A stretch of DNA of 64,000 nt from Micrococcus lacusdianchii (GCF_023155805.1 NZ_JAKNUW010000001.1:1-64000); one strand, 5' to 3'; counted from the stretch's first letter, positions 24,842 through 33,102 are shown. The notes: a model not told the origin generated them from the letters alone. Numbers and translations are program-made.

Positions 24842-25561
24842 ATGGCGCCCCTTCCCGCTGACCTCTCGTCCACCGGGGACGTCCCCCTCGATCCGACCGG
24901 GGCCATCCCCGTGGTGCGGGCGGCGCCGGAGGGGATGCCGGCGCACGTCCTGGAGCGCGAGGCGGAGCGCCTGCACGCCCGCTACCCGGAGCTCGGCGAC
25001 CTCGCCTCCGTCCACGCCCTGCTGCTGGACTCGTACGCGCGGCTCGCGCGGACCAGCCGTCACCCGGAGCTGCTGGCGTCCACCGCCGCGAACGACGCCG
25101 CCGCGCGCCTACGCGCGAAGGCGATCGTCGCGGGCACGCTCGAGTCGCGGAACCCGCGGGTGCTGTTCGTGTGCCACGGCAACGCGGGCCGCTCCCAGAT
25201 GGCGGCCGCCCTGCTGGAGAACCGCTCCGGCGGAGCGGTGAAGGCCCGCTCGGCCGGCACCTCGCCGGCCGGCTCCGTGCTGCCGCTGGCCCTGGACGCC
25301 ATGAGCGAGATCGGCCTGCCCCTGCACCACGCCGTCCCCAAGCCCGTGGATCCGGACATCCTGCGGGCGGCCCAGACCGTGGTGCTCCTCGACGGCGCGG
25401 AGCCGTTCGACGTCCCCGAGCACGTGGAGGTGCAGCGCTGGTCCGTGCCGTCGATCCGCGGCATGGGCATCGAGCAGGTGCGGGGCGTGCGGGACGCCCT
25501 CGACCTGCAGGTGCGCGGCCTGATCGCCGAGCTGCAGGAGCAGGAGCCGGGCGCCGCCTGA
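24842..25561 (+). CDS. arsenate reductase-like LMW phosphatase with N-terminal three-helix domain
   Basis: This 239-residue fusion has a three-helix bundle at residues 30-95 (HVLEREAERLHARYPELGDL onward), then a low-molecular-weight tyrosine phosphatase fold from about residue 100. The P-loop is VCHGNAGRSQMAAALLE, where the usual HCx5R reads CHGNAGRS. RSAGTSPAG and an Asp-containing loop near VVLLDGAEPF follow. Family proteins are often thioredoxin- or mycothiol-linked arsenate reductases, but no ars transporter or regulator is nearby, so the arsenate role is unproven. Confidence 0.7.
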   Translation: MAPLPADLSSTGDVPLDPTGAIPVVRAAPEGMPAHVLEREAERLHARYPELGDLASVHALLLDSYARLARTSRHPELLASTAANDAAARLRAKAIVAGTLESRNPRVLFVCHGNAGRSQMAAALLENRSGGAVKARSAGTSPAGSVLPLALDAMSEIGLPLHHAVPKPVDPDILRAAQTVVLLDGAEPFDVPEHVEVQRWSVPSIRGMGIEQVRGVRDALDLQVRGLIAELQEQEPGAA

Positions 25562-25576
25562 CACCCGGTGACAGGG

Positions 25577-25597
25577 TACCCCCTGGGGGTATATGAT
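25577..25597 (+). promoter_or_regulatory. CsoR operator and -10 of the copper operon
   Basis: TACCCCCTGGGGGTA (25577-25591) is a perfect CsoR-type palindrome. It is followed directly by the -10 TATGAT (25592-25597), 7 nt before the csoR ATG. CsoR bound here would cover the promoter and block the leaderless csoR-copZ-copA transcript until Cu(I) rises. Confidence 0.8.
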
Positions 25598-25604
25598 CGG
25601 GGGC

Positions 25605-25919
25605 ATGGAGCACGATCAGCACGCCGGCCACGGCTACGCGCCGCAGCGCGAGGCCTACCTCAAGCGCCTCAAGCGCGTCGAGGGTCAGGTCCGCGGGATC
25701 CACCGCATGGTGGAGGAGGACGTCTACTGCATCGACGTCCTCACCCAGGTGGCCGCGGCCACCAAGGCCCTGCAGGCCGTGAGCCTCGGCCTCGTGGAGG
25801 ACCACCTGCGGCACTGCGTGGCGGACGCCGCCGTGCAGGCCGACCAGGAGGACCGCCAGGAGATCGTCGACGCCAAGGTGGCCGAGGCCACCGCCGCGAT
25901 CGCCCGGCTGCTGCGCTGA
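25605..25919 (+). CDS. csoR: copper-sensing repressor CsoR
   Basis: This 104-residue, all-helical repressor has the Cu(I) ligands of the family: Cys in DVYCIDVL near residue 40, then His and Cys in VEDHLRHCVAD near residues 64 and 69 (His four residues before Cys). That C-H-C set distinguishes it from the second CsoR-family protein at 62751. Its operator overlaps its own promoter. First gene of csoR-copZ-copA. Confidence 0.9.
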   Translation: MEHDQHAGHGYAPQREAYLKRLKRVEGQVRGIHRMVEEDVYCIDVLTQVAAATKALQAVSLGLVEDHLRHCVADAAVQADQEDRQEIVDAKVAEATAAIARLLR

Positions 25920-25984
25920 GACGCTCCGCCCGGGGCGCGCGCCCGCGCACCCCGTCGCCCCTTTGATTTGAGAGGACCGGCACC

Positions 25985-26203
25985 ATGACCACCACCACCC
26001 TGAAGATCGACGGCATGACCTGCGGCCACTGCGTCTCCTCCGTGCAGGAGGAGATCGGCGAGCTCGAGGGCGTCACCGCCGTGGACGTGGACCTGACCGC
26101 GGGCGGCGTCTCCACCGCCACCGTCACCTCCGAGGCCGAGCTCGACCCCGCGCAGCTGCGCGCCGCCGTCGAGGAGGCCGGCTACCGCACGGTGGAGGGC
26201 TGA
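25985..26203 (+). CDS. copZ: copper chaperone CopZ
   Basis: This 72-residue ferredoxin-fold heavy-metal-associated domain protein has the Cu(I) site GMTCGHCVSSV near residue 10. It carries Cu(I) to CopA, whose gene begins 3 bases after this stop. The ATG has a GAGAGGA ribosome site. Confidence 0.9.
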   Translation: MTTTTLKIDGMTCGHCVSSVQEEIGELEGVTAVDVDLTAGGVSTATVTSEAELDPAQLRAAVEEAGYRTVEG

Positions 26204-26206
26204 CCC

Positions 26207-28705
26207 GTGGCCGAGCCCGCCCCCCGCACCGCACGCGAGGCGTCCGCCGGCCCCGTGGCCCCGGACGCCACCCGCCGCGTGGACCTCGACATCACCGGCA
26301 TGACCTGCGCGTCCTGCGTGGGGCGCGTGGAGCGCAAGCTCGGCAGGATCGAGGGCGTCAGCGCCTCAGTGAACCTGCCGCTCGAGCAGGCCGCCGTCAC
26401 CGTGCCCGCGGGCGTGACGGACGAGGACCTGGTGGCCGCCGTCGAGAAGGCCGGGTACGGCGCCACGGTGCGCCGCCCGGCCGCCGCCCCGGCCCGCCAC
26501 GACGACGACGCACACGCCCCGCGTCCCGGGCACGACGGCGACGCCGCCCCCGAGGCGCACGACCTGGACCACCACGGCGCGGGCCCCGCCGAGGGCCACG
26601 ACCACCTGTCCCACGGGCCCCAGGAGGACGTGCTGAAGCCCCGCCTGATCGGCGCGGCGCTGCTCACCGTCCCGCTCGTGCTGATCTCCATGGTCCCGGC
26701 CCTGCAGTTCCCGCACTGGGGGTGGGTGGCGTTCGCCCTGGCGACCCCCGTGGTGCTCTGGGCGGCATGGCCGTTCCACACGGCCGCGTTCCGGGCGGCC
26801 CGGCACGGCTCCTCCACGATGGACACGCTCGTGTCCGTGGGCGTGCTGGTGGCGTACCTGTACTCGGCCGTCGAGCTGGTGCTGGACCCCGGCATGACCG
26901 CCCACGTGGGCGACGGCATGGCCGGCATGGCCGGCATGGCGCAGCACAGCCTGTACTTCGAGACGGCCGCGGTGATCACCACGTTCCTGCTGCTCGGCCG
27001 CTTCCTGGAGGCCCGCGCCAAGCGGGAGGCGGGCGCCGCGCTGCGCGCCCTGCTGGACCTCGGCGCCGCGCAGGCCACCCTCCACGACCCCGCCACCCGC
27101 GCCGAGCGGACGGTGCCCGCCGCGTCGTTGCAGGTGGGCGACGTCGTCGTGATCCGCCCCGGCGAGAAGGTCCCCACGGACGCCGAGGTCCTCGAGGGCC
27201 GCTCCGCCGTGGACGTCTCCCTGCTCACGGGCGAGTCCGTCCCGGAGGACGTGGGGCCCGGGGACGCGCTGACTGGGGCGACGCTGAACACCTCGGGGCG
27301 GCTGATCGCGCGGGCGACCCGGGTGGGCTCGGACACCACGCTCGCGCAGATGGGCCGCCTCGTGGCCGACGCCCAGACCGGCAAGGCCCGGGTGGCCCGC
27401 CTCGCGGACCGAATCTCCGCGGTGTTCGTGCCGATCGTCCTCGTCATCGCGGTGCTCACCTTCGCCGGGTGGCTGCTGGCCACCGGCGGGGACTTGCCCA
27501 CGGCGCTGCGCGCCGGCGTCGCCGTCCTGGTGATCGCGTGCCCGTGCGCGCTGGGCCTGGCGACGCCGGTCGGGCTGCTGGCCGGGACCGGGCGGGCCTC
27601 TCAGCTGGGCATCCTCATCCGCGGCCCCGAGGTGCTCGAGGACTCCCGCACCGTGGACACGATCGTGCTGGACAAGACCGGCACCGTCACCGAGGGCCGG
27701 ATGCGCCTCGCCGCCGCCACCCCCCTCGCTTTCGTTCGGGGAACGGCCGGCGCGTCGGACGCTTCCACGCGGGAGACGGCGCCCGCCCCGGTCTCCGCCG
27801 ACGACGACGCCCCGCACCTTCCCGAGGACGCCCTCCTCGCGCTCGCCGCGGCGGTGGAGTCGGGCTCGGAGCACCCGATCGGCAGGGCCGTCGTGGACGC
27901 CGCCCGCGAGCGCGAGCTCGACGTTCCCGCGGTGCAGGCCTTCTCCTCCACGGCCGGCGGCGGCGTGCGCGGCACGGTGGCGCTGACCGACGGCCCGGCC
28001 GCCCACCGCGTGGCCGTCGGGCGGACCTCCTTCCTGGAGGCCGAGCTCGGCGCCGACGCCCTGACGGCCGCCCACCGCGCCGCCCTCGCGGACGCCGAGG
28101 CCGCCGGCGCCACCGCCGTGTGGGTGGCCGTCGACGGCCGCCCGGCCGGGATCTTGGCGGTGCAGGACACCGTGAAGCCCTCCTCCGCGGCGGCGATCGC
28201 CCGGCTGCGCGAGCTCGGGCTGCGCCCGCTGCTGGTGACCGGGGACAACGCCGCGGTGGCCGCCCAGGTGGGCGCCGCCGTCGGGATCGCCCCCGAGGAC
28301 GTGATCGCCGGTGTGCGCCCCGAGGACAAGGTGGACGTGGTGCGCCGGCTCCAGGGCGAGGGCGCCGTCGTCGCCATGGTGGGCGACGGCGTCAACGACG
28401 CCCCCGCGCTGGCCGCGGCCGACGTGGGGATCGCGATGGGCTCGGGCACGGACGTGGCCCGGGAGGCCGCGCAGATCACCGTGCTGGGCTCGGACCTGGA
28501 CCAGGTGGTGCAGGCGCTCGACCTGTCCCGGCGGACCCTGCACATCATCCGCACGAACCTGTTCTGGGCGTTCGCGTACAACACGCTCGGCATCCCGGTG
28601 GCGGCCGCCGGCCTGCTCAACCCGATGATCGCCGGCGGCGCCATGGCCGCCTCCTCCGTGCTCGTGGTGCTGAACTCGCTGCGGCTCACGCGCTACGCGC
28701 GCTGA
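26207..28705 (+). CDS. copA: Cu(I)-exporting P1B-type ATPase
   Basis: The 832-residue ATPase has one metal-binding domain (GMTCASCVGRV near residue 31), a His/Asp-rich linker (residues 95-140), and the P1B core: TGES actuator motif, CPCALGLATP membrane ligand, phosphorylation site DKTGTVTEG near residue 490, SEHPIG, and GDGVNDAPAL. Two membrane helices precede the actuator pair. Between DKTGT and SEHP lies an insert of roughly 30 residues (FVRGTAGASDASTRETAPAP and following) not seen in usual CopA. It is encoded by a REP-like repeat (27727-27781). The GTG start is 3 bases past copZ. Confidence 0.9.
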   Translation: MAEPAPRTAREASAGPVAPDATRRVDLDITGMTCASCVGRVERKLGRIEGVSASVNLPLEQAAVTVPAGVTDEDLVAAVEKAGYGATVRRPAAAPARHDDDAHAPRPGHDGDAAPEAHDLDHHGAGPAEGHDHLSHGPQEDVLKPRLIGAALLTVPLVLISMVPALQFPHWGWVAFALATPVVLWAAWPFHTAAFRAARHGSSTMDTLVSVGVLVAYLYSAVELVLDPGMTAHVGDGMAGMAGMAQHSLYFETAAVITTFLLLGRFLEARAKREAGAALRALLDLGAAQATLHDPATRAERTVPAASLQVGDVVVIRPGEKVPTDAEVLEGRSAVDVSLLTGESVPEDVGPGDALTGATLNTSGRLIARATRVGSDTTLAQMGRLVADAQTGKARVARLADRISAVFVPIVLVIAVLTFAGWLLATGGDLPTALRAGVAVLVIACPCALGLATPVGLLAGTGRASQLGILIRGPEVLEDSRTVDTIVLDKTGTVTEGRMRLAAATPLAFVRGTAGASDASTRETAPAPVSADDDAPHLPEDALLALAAAVESGSEHPIGRAVVDAARERELDVPAVQAFSSTAGGGVRGTVALTDGPAAHRVAVGRTSFLEAELGADALTAAHRAALADAEAAGATAVWVAVDGRPAGILAVQDTVKPSSAAAIARLRELGLRPLLVTGDNAAVAAQVGAAVGIAPEDVIAGVRPEDKVDVVRRLQGEGAVVAMVGDGVNDAPALAAADVGIAMGSGTDVAREAAQITVLGSDLDQVVQALDLSRRTLHIIRTNLFWAFAYNTLGIPVAAAGLLNPMIAGGAMAASSVLVVLNSLRLTRYAR
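27727..27781 (+). repeat. REP-like tandem element inside copA
   Basis: Two head-to-tail units, 27727-27749 (CGCTTTCGTTCGGGGAACGG core) and 27760-27781, match the pair at 30111-30161 and the reverse complement of 3001-3065. The element adds codons in frame to the nucleotide-binding domain. Confidence 0.75.
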
Positions 28706-28727
28706 GGAGCGCCCGCGGCCTGCGCGG

Positions 28728-29144
28728 TCAGCCCGGCAGGCCCTCCTCCTGGGAGACCCGGGCCCACTCCTCGCGCTCGCCGGCCTCGTTCCACAGGCCG
28801 TAGAGCTCGGAGGCGGCCGGGTCGTGCACGGTCACCCCGATCAGCTCCCGCAGGGCCTGCAAATCCTCGTCCGTGAACTGCGCCAGGAAGTCCTCCAGGT
28901 CCAGCTCGTCCGTGCCGGCGATCTCGTGGAGAGCCGGGGCGGCCGGGGAGGCGGCGTCCTGCGCCACGCGCACCACGGCGCCGAGGGCGATCAGCTCCGC
29001 GCCCGAGGCCGCGTCGATGTAGCCGTCCTCCTCGGAGCGGAACGTGCCGCGGCGCTCCTCCAGCCGGAAGGTCCCATCCAGGATCTGGTCCACCAGGTCC
29101 TGAGCGTCGTCGTTCTCGAAGACGTGGATTCCCCATGCGCTCAT
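28728..29144 (-). CDS. DUF4259-domain protein
   Basis: This 138-residue, acidic, probably cytoplasmic protein begins MSAWGIHVFENDDAQDLVDQ, matching the GxxxFxNDxAxDF start of DUF4259. It continues with ELIALGAVVRVAQDA and ends EREEWARVSQEEGLPG. The family is often found near toxin-immunity or housekeeping genes, but its role is unknown. It lies convergent to copA, 22 bases away. Confidence 0.7.
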   Translation of the reverse strand: MSAWGIHVFENDDAQDLVDQILDGTFRLEERRGTFRSEEDGYIDAASGAELIALGAVVRVAQDAASPAAPALHEIAGTDELDLEDFLAQFTDEDLQALRELIGVTVHDPAASELYGLWNEAGEREEWARVSQEEGLPG

Positions 29145-29150
29145 GGCCTC

Positions 29151-29156
29151 ACCCTA
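29151..29156 (-). promoter_or_regulatory. -10 element of leaderless DUF4259 gene
   Basis: TAGGGT on the minus strand lies 6 nt before the ATG at 29144. Confidence 0.5.
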
Positions 29157-29208
29157 GACCCGCCCCACGGCAGGGCGCACCAGCGGAGGCGGGACCGATC
29201 GGGTGCGG

Positions 29209-29430
29209 TCAGCCGACGGCGGCGCGGCGCTCGGCGGCGACCACGCCCGGCAGGTGCGCCGTGGTGCCCTCGAGGTCCGTGAGGACGTCCCACACGACCG
29301 ACGGCGGCGTGAGGACGTAGCGGTCCAGGGACAGCTGCCAGGACCGGCGGGGCGCGTCCGCTGCGCAGCGGAGGCCGGCGTCGGCATCGGCGGGGCGGGA
29401 GGCGGACCGGTCGGAAAGTGTCGCGGCCAT
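29209..29430 (-). CDS. truncated SRPBCC (START-like) protein
   Basis: The predicted product is 73 residues. The C-terminal half, LDRYVLTPPSVVWDVLTDLE followed by GTTAHLPGVV, is the opening strand and helix of an SRPBCC ligand-binding fold, but the protein stops there; intact proteins need 130 or more residues. A good ribosome site (AAGGAG) precedes the ATG at 29430, so it may still be made. It is divergent from a complete SRPBCC gene (29537), so it could be the remnant of a duplicated neighbour. The missing part was not found in other frames. Confidence 0.5.
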   Translation of the reverse strand: MAATLSDRSASRPADADAGLRCAADAPRRSWQLSLDRYVLTPPSVVWDVLTDLEGTTAHLPGVVAAERRAAVG

Positions 29431-29524
29431 GGAGCTCCTTCGCGGGGAGGGGCTGGAGGAGGAGACGGTCGGGGAGGACGCGGGCGGGCGCACCGTCGGG
29501 GTGCCGCACCGCCGAGGCTAGTCC

Positions 29525-29530
29525 TAGGGT
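29525..29530 (+). promoter_or_regulatory. -10 element of leaderless gene 29537-30088
   Basis: TAGGGT ends 6 nt before the ATG at 29537. Confidence 0.5.
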
Positions 29531-29536
29531 GAGCCC

Positions 29537-30088
29537 ATGGACATCCCCTCCTCCGCCTCCCCCGTCGACGACGCCCGCCACCCCTCCGACCCCGCCGCCG
29601 TCCGCCCGTCCGCCGCCGTCCAGGCCGGCTGGCCGGAGCGCGTGGACGCCGGTCCGCACCGCGTGGCCTACCGGCACACGGTGGCCGCGCCCGCCGAGGA
29701 GCTCTGGGCGATGCTGGCCGATCCGCACCGCCACCACGAGGTGGACGGCTCCGGGACGGTGCAGGCGACGGTGGTCGGTCCCCACCGGCTGGCCGCGGGC
29801 GACCGGTTCACGGTGGCGATGCGGAAGTTCGGCGTCCCGTACCGGATGACGAACACGGTGACCGAGGCTGAGGCGAGCCGCGTGATCGAGTGGCGCCACC
29901 CGGCCGGGCACCGCTGGCGCTGGGAGTTCCTCGACGCCGGCGAGGGCGTCACCGAGGTGACCGAGACCTTCGACTACTCGTGGGCCCGGCCGGCCGTGCG
30001 CCGCGCGTACGAGCTGCTGCGGGTGCCGGCGGACAACGGGCGGGGCATCCAGTCGAGCCTCACGCGACTGGCGGGCCGCCACCTCTGA
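29537..30088 (+). CDS. SRPBCC-family protein
   Basis: The 183-residue protein has a disordered first 40 residues, then a complete SRPBCC fold: YRHTVAAPAEELWAMLADPH near residue 45, SGTVQATVVGPHRLAAGDRF, VIEWRHPAGHRWRWEF, and a final helix. Such proteins bind hydrophobic ligands or act as cyclases or aromatases; no catalytic residue set is recognisable here. It is followed by a three-part palindromic repeat acting as intergenic spacer or terminator. Confidence 0.7.
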   Translation: MDIPSSASPVDDARHPSDPAAVRPSAAVQAGWPERVDAGPHRVAYRHTVAAPAEELWAMLADPHRHHEVDGSGTVQATVVGPHRLAAGDRFTVAMRKFGVPYRMTNTVTEAEASRVIEWRHPAGHRWRWEFLDAGEGVTEVTETFDYSWARPAVRRAYELLRVPADNGRGIQSSLTRLAGRHL

Positions 30089-30110
30089 GCAGACCGCGCC
30101 TCCGTCGGCA

Positions 30111-30191
30111 CTTTCGTTCGGGAAACGGCGGCGTGTCGGCGCACTTTCGTGCGGGTAACGGTCAGCCCTCGCGCCGTTTCCCGAACGAAAG
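30111..30191. repeat. three-unit palindromic REP-like element
   Basis: Direct unit CTTTCGTTCGGGAAACGGCG (30111-30130), a diverged direct unit (30144-30161), then an exact inverted copy of the first (30172-30191). It can fold as a 20-bp hairpin and lies between convergent genes. Confidence 0.85.
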
Positions 30192-30206
30192 CGGGGGGCG
30201 CGGGGG

Positions 30207-30524
30207 TCAGACGGCGGACCAGTGGGTCGCGGCCGGCAGCTGCGCCAGGTGCGGGGTGACGAGCGCCCGCCACGCGAGGAACGAGTCGGACTCGCGGAAG
30301 GCCACGGTGTGGTCCTCGAGCGTGCGCCAGCCGATCAGCAGCCGGTAGTGCGCCGGGTCCTCCACCTGACGGGACAGCGCGAAGGACGTCGCGCCCCCGT
30401 CCCGGAACAGCGGCTCGGCCTCGGCGATGGCGGCCTCGAACGCCGCCTCCGCCCCCGCGGCCACGTGCAGCTCCACCGACTCGACGACCGGCCCGGCCGT
30501 CGTCGCGTCCTCCCCGGCGCTCAC
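30207..30524 (-). CDS. antibiotic biosynthesis monooxygenase (ABM)-fold protein
   Basis: This 105-residue ferredoxin-like dimeric fold has ESVELHVAAGAEAAFEAAIA at the N terminus, SRQVEDPAHYRLLIGWRTLE in the middle, and a FRESDSFLAWRALVTPHL helix. Family members range from heme oxygenases to quinol monooxygenases. Without the Asn/Trp/His heme set it is best seen as a small oxygenase or stress enzyme. GTG 30524 overlaps the upstream thioesterase stop by 4 nt, so they form an operon. Confidence 0.65.
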   Translation of the reverse strand: MSAGEDATTAGPVVESVELHVAAGAEAAFEAAIAEAEPLFRDGGATSFALSRQVEDPAHYRLLIGWRTLEDHTVAFRESDSFLAWRALVTPHLAQLPAATHWSAV

Positions 30525-30961
30525 GCGTGCACCCGCGGGCTCGTGGAGTGGCCGGTGAACCAGGCGACGAGCTGGCCGTCCGCCTCGATGCCGACCTCGA
30601 TCATGCGGTCTCGGCCGAACTCCACCGACTGGCGGGCGGTCGCCACGAGGTGCGTGCCGAGCCTGGCGGGCGCCACGTAGGTGATCTCGGCGCGCCGGGT
30701 GACGGGCGCGGCGCCGAAGGTCGCCACGCAGTACGCCAGCGCCGAGTCCGCGAGGTGGAACAGGAAGCCGCCGTGGCAGATCTCGTGGGAGTTCACCATG
30801 TCCGCGGTGACGTCGCGGTGCAGCACCACGCGCCCCTCGGCCACCTCGCCGAGGGTGACGCCGTGCTCGCGCACCGCGGGGTCGTTCGCGTAGATCTCCT
30901 CGAGGCGGGCGAGGATCTCGTCCCGGCTCTGGCCGGACGAGCTCTGGAGGGTCTCAGTCAT
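30521..30961 (-). CDS. paaI: PaaI-type hotdog acyl-CoA thioesterase
   Basis: This 146-residue hotdog-fold thioesterase has the active-site motif HGGFLFHLADSALAYC (Asp as catalytic residue) near residue 62, followed by TYVAPARLGTHLVATARQ. It hydrolyses hydroxyphenylacetyl- or related aromatic acyl-CoAs and is often a rescue enzyme. No paa catabolic genes are nearby, so the in vivo substrate is open. ATG 30961. Confidence 0.8.
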   Translation of the reverse strand: MTETLQSSSGQSRDEILARLEEIYANDPAVREHGVTLGEVAEGRVVLHRDVTADMVNSHEICHGGFLFHLADSALAYCVATFGAAPVTRRAEITYVAPARLGTHLVATARQSVEFGRDRMIEVGIEADGQLVAWFTGHSTSPRVHA

Positions 30962-30967
30962 GGGCCC

Positions 30968-30973
30968 ATTGTG
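30968..30973 (-). promoter_or_regulatory. -10 element of leaderless paaI
   Basis: CACAAT on the minus strand lies 6 nt before the ATG at 30961. Confidence 0.4.
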
Positions 30974-30997
30974 TCGCAGGCCGCTCCGCCCCGCACC

Positions 30998-31003
30998 TAG
31001 GGT
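30998..31003 (+). promoter_or_regulatory. -10 element of leaderless gene 31010-31915
   Basis: TAGGGT ends 6 nt before the GTG at 31010. Confidence 0.5.
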
Positions 31004-31009
31004 GGCGGC

Positions 31010-31915
31010 GTGACGCAGACCACCTCCACCCCCGTGCGCCTCCGCGCCCGCGACGGCTTCGTGCTCGCGGCCCGCCACTTCGCCCCCACGACGACGACGC
31101 CCCCGGCCTCGCCTGCCGGCACCGTGGTGATCGCCTCGGCGACCGGGGTGAAGGCCACGTACTACCGGCGCTACGCCGAGTTCCTGGCCAGCCACGGGTT
31201 CCACGCGGTCACGTTCGACTACCGGGGCGTCGGGGAGTCACGTGAGCCGTTCGCCGTGGCGCGGCGGGCGCGGTGGGCGGACTGGGGCGCCCTCGACGCG
31301 GACGCCGTGCTCGGCTGGGCCCGGACGCGCCTGCCCGGCCCCCTGCTGACGGTGGGCCACAGCTTCGGCGGGTTCGGCGTCGGGCTCGCGGACGAGGCGC
31401 GTCACGTGGCCCGGCACATGGCCGTGGGCGGGCAGCACGCGTACTGGCGGGACTACCGGGCGCGGCCGGGGCGGGCGCGGATGTGGGCGCGGTGGCACGC
31501 GGCGATGCCGGTGGTCACGCTGGCCCGCGGTCACTTCCCGGGGCGGCGGCTCGGCTGGCTCGAGAACCTGCCGCGCGGGGTCGCCCTGGACTGGGCGCGC
31601 AGTCGGCGCGACTTCACCGCGAGCGCCCGCGCCGCCGCCGGCCGGGACGAGCTGCGCCGTCGTCTGGCCGCGTTCACGGCGGACGCGCTGATCGTGGCGC
31701 CCGTCGACGACGACTTCGGCACCGACGCCGCCCTCGACCGCGCGGACGCCTACTCGCCGGGCCGGCGGACGGTGCGCTGGCGGGTGCGGCCGGAGGAGCT
31801 CGGTGTCGGGCAGATCGGGCACTTCGGGCTGTTCCACGCGCGGTTCGCGTCGACCTTCTGGCCGGCCACGCTGGAGTGGCTGCGCGACGGCGTCGCCCCG
31901 GCCGCGGCCCGCTGA
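31010..31915 (+). CDS. alpha/beta hydrolase
   Basis: This 301-residue serine hydrolase-fold protein shows an oxyanion-region strand VVIASATGVKATYYRRYAEF, then FDYRGVGES, and the nucleophile elbow VGHSFGGFGVGL (Ser near residue 118). A candidate acid is in VAPVDDDFG and the catalytic His in IGHFGLFHARF near the C terminus. It resembles the YheT/serine-aminopeptidase-like group in Actinobacteria. The substrate is unknown. GTG start with a leaderless promoter; divergent from paaI. Confidence 0.8.
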   Translation: MTQTTSTPVRLRARDGFVLAARHFAPTTTTPPASPAGTVVIASATGVKATYYRRYAEFLASHGFHAVTFDYRGVGESREPFAVARRARWADWGALDADAVLGWARTRLPGPLLTVGHSFGGFGVGLADEARHVARHMAVGGQHAYWRDYRARPGRARMWARWHAAMPVVTLARGHFPGRRLGWLENLPRGVALDWARSRRDFTASARAAAGRDELRRRLAAFTADALIVAPVDDDFGTDAALDRADAYSPGRRTVRWRVRPEELGVGQIGHFGLFHARFASTFWPATLEWLRDGVAPAAAR

Positions 31916-31961
31916 GGCTCGCGCCCCGGACGCGATGCGGCCCGCCCCGTCCCCACGACGA

Positions 31962-32010
31962 CGACGGCGGCCGCCCCGACCCGGATCTCCGGGCGGGACG
32001 ACCGCCGTCG
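31962..32010. terminator. bidirectional hairpin between hydrolase and adhP
   Basis: The left arm 31962-31976 (CGACGGCGGCCGCCC) pairs with 31991-31996 and 32002-32010, leaving a 5-nt bulge. It lies between convergent genes. Confidence 0.6.
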
Positions 32011-32070
32011 CACTGGTGCGCGTGATGTGTCGATCACTACCCCGCGCCCAGCCGACGCCCAGGCGACACG

Positions 32071-33102
32071 TCAGTCCTGCATCGCGTAGTCGATGACGAC
32101 GCGGCCCTCGATCTTGCCGTGGCGCATCTCGTCGAACACGTCGTTGATCTCGGTGAGCGGGCGGGTGTGGAACGTCGGGTGGATCTTCCCGGCCGCATAG
32201 AACTCGAGCGCCTCGACCATGTCCTGCCGGGTGCCCACGATCGAGCCGCGGATGGTCAGGCCCTTGAGGACGATGTCGAAGATCGGCGCGGGGAAGTCGC
32301 CCGGGGGCAGGCCGTTGAACACGATGGTGCCGCCGCGGCGGGTCATCGCGATGGCCTGGCCGAACGCCTGCGGGTGCACGGCCGTGACGAGCACGCCGTG
32401 GGCGCCGCCGATCTTCTCCTGGATCTCCACGGAGGGGTCCGCGACGTTCGCGTTCACGGTCAGCTCCGCGCCGTGCCGGGAGGCGAGCGCCAGCTTGTCG
32501 TCCGCGACGTCCACGGCCACCACGCGCATGCCCATCGCCACGGCGTACTGCACCGCGATGTGCCCCAGGCCGCCGATGCCGGAGATCACGACCCACTGCC
32601 CGGGCCGCACCTCGGTCTGCTTCAGCCCCTTGTACACCGTGACGCCGGCGCACAGGATCGGGCCGACCTCCATCGGGTCCGCGCCCTCGGGGATCAGGGG
32701 CGCGTAGCGGACGTCCACGAGCATGTACTCGCCGAAGGATCCGTTCATGGAATAGCCGCCGTTGATCTGCTCCTCGCACAGGGTCTCCCACCCGGTGCGG
32801 CAGTACTGGCAGTGGCCGCACGCGCCCCACAGCCACGCGTTGCCGACCATGTCCCCGACCTTGAGGTTCTCGACGTCGGGTCCGACCTCCTCGACGATGC
32901 CCACGCCCTCGTGGCCCGGGATGAACGGCGGGGTCGGCTTCACCGGCCAGTCGCCCTCCATCGCGTGCAGGTCCGTGTGGCAGACGCCCGAGGAGATGAG
33001 CTTCACGAGCGCTTGGTGCTGGCCGGGCGTCGGGCGCTCGACCTCCTGGACGTCGGCCTCTGTGCCGAACTGGGTGACGACGGCTGCCTTCATCGTGGTC
33101 AT
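32071..33102 (-). CDS. adhP: zinc-dependent alcohol dehydrogenase
   Basis: This 343-residue medium-chain dehydrogenase has catalytic zinc ligands in SSGVCHTDLHA (Cys) and GHEGVG (His), a structural zinc site with Cys residues in GACGHCQYCRTGWETLC, and the NAD motif GIGGLGHIAVQYA near residue 175. It oxidises ethanol or other short alcohols to aldehydes. Downstream in the same direction as the aldehyde dehydrogenase (53 bases apart), so alcohol can be taken to the acid by one transcript. The start ATG 33102 has an AAAGG ribosome site. Confidence 0.9.
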   Translation of the reverse strand: MTTMKAAVVTQFGTEADVQEVERPTPGQHQALVKLISSGVCHTDLHAMEGDWPVKPTPPFIPGHEGVGIVEEVGPDVENLKVGDMVGNAWLWGACGHCQYCRTGWETLCEEQINGGYSMNGSFGEYMLVDVRYAPLIPEGADPMEVGPILCAGVTVYKGLKQTEVRPGQWVVISGIGGLGHIAVQYAVAMGMRVVAVDVADDKLALASRHGAELTVNANVADPSVEIQEKIGGAHGVLVTAVHPQAFGQAIAMTRRGGTIVFNGLPPGDFPAPIFDIVLKGLTIRGSIVGTRQDMVEALEFYAAGKIHPTFHTRPLTEINDVFDEMRHGKIEGRVVIDYAMQD

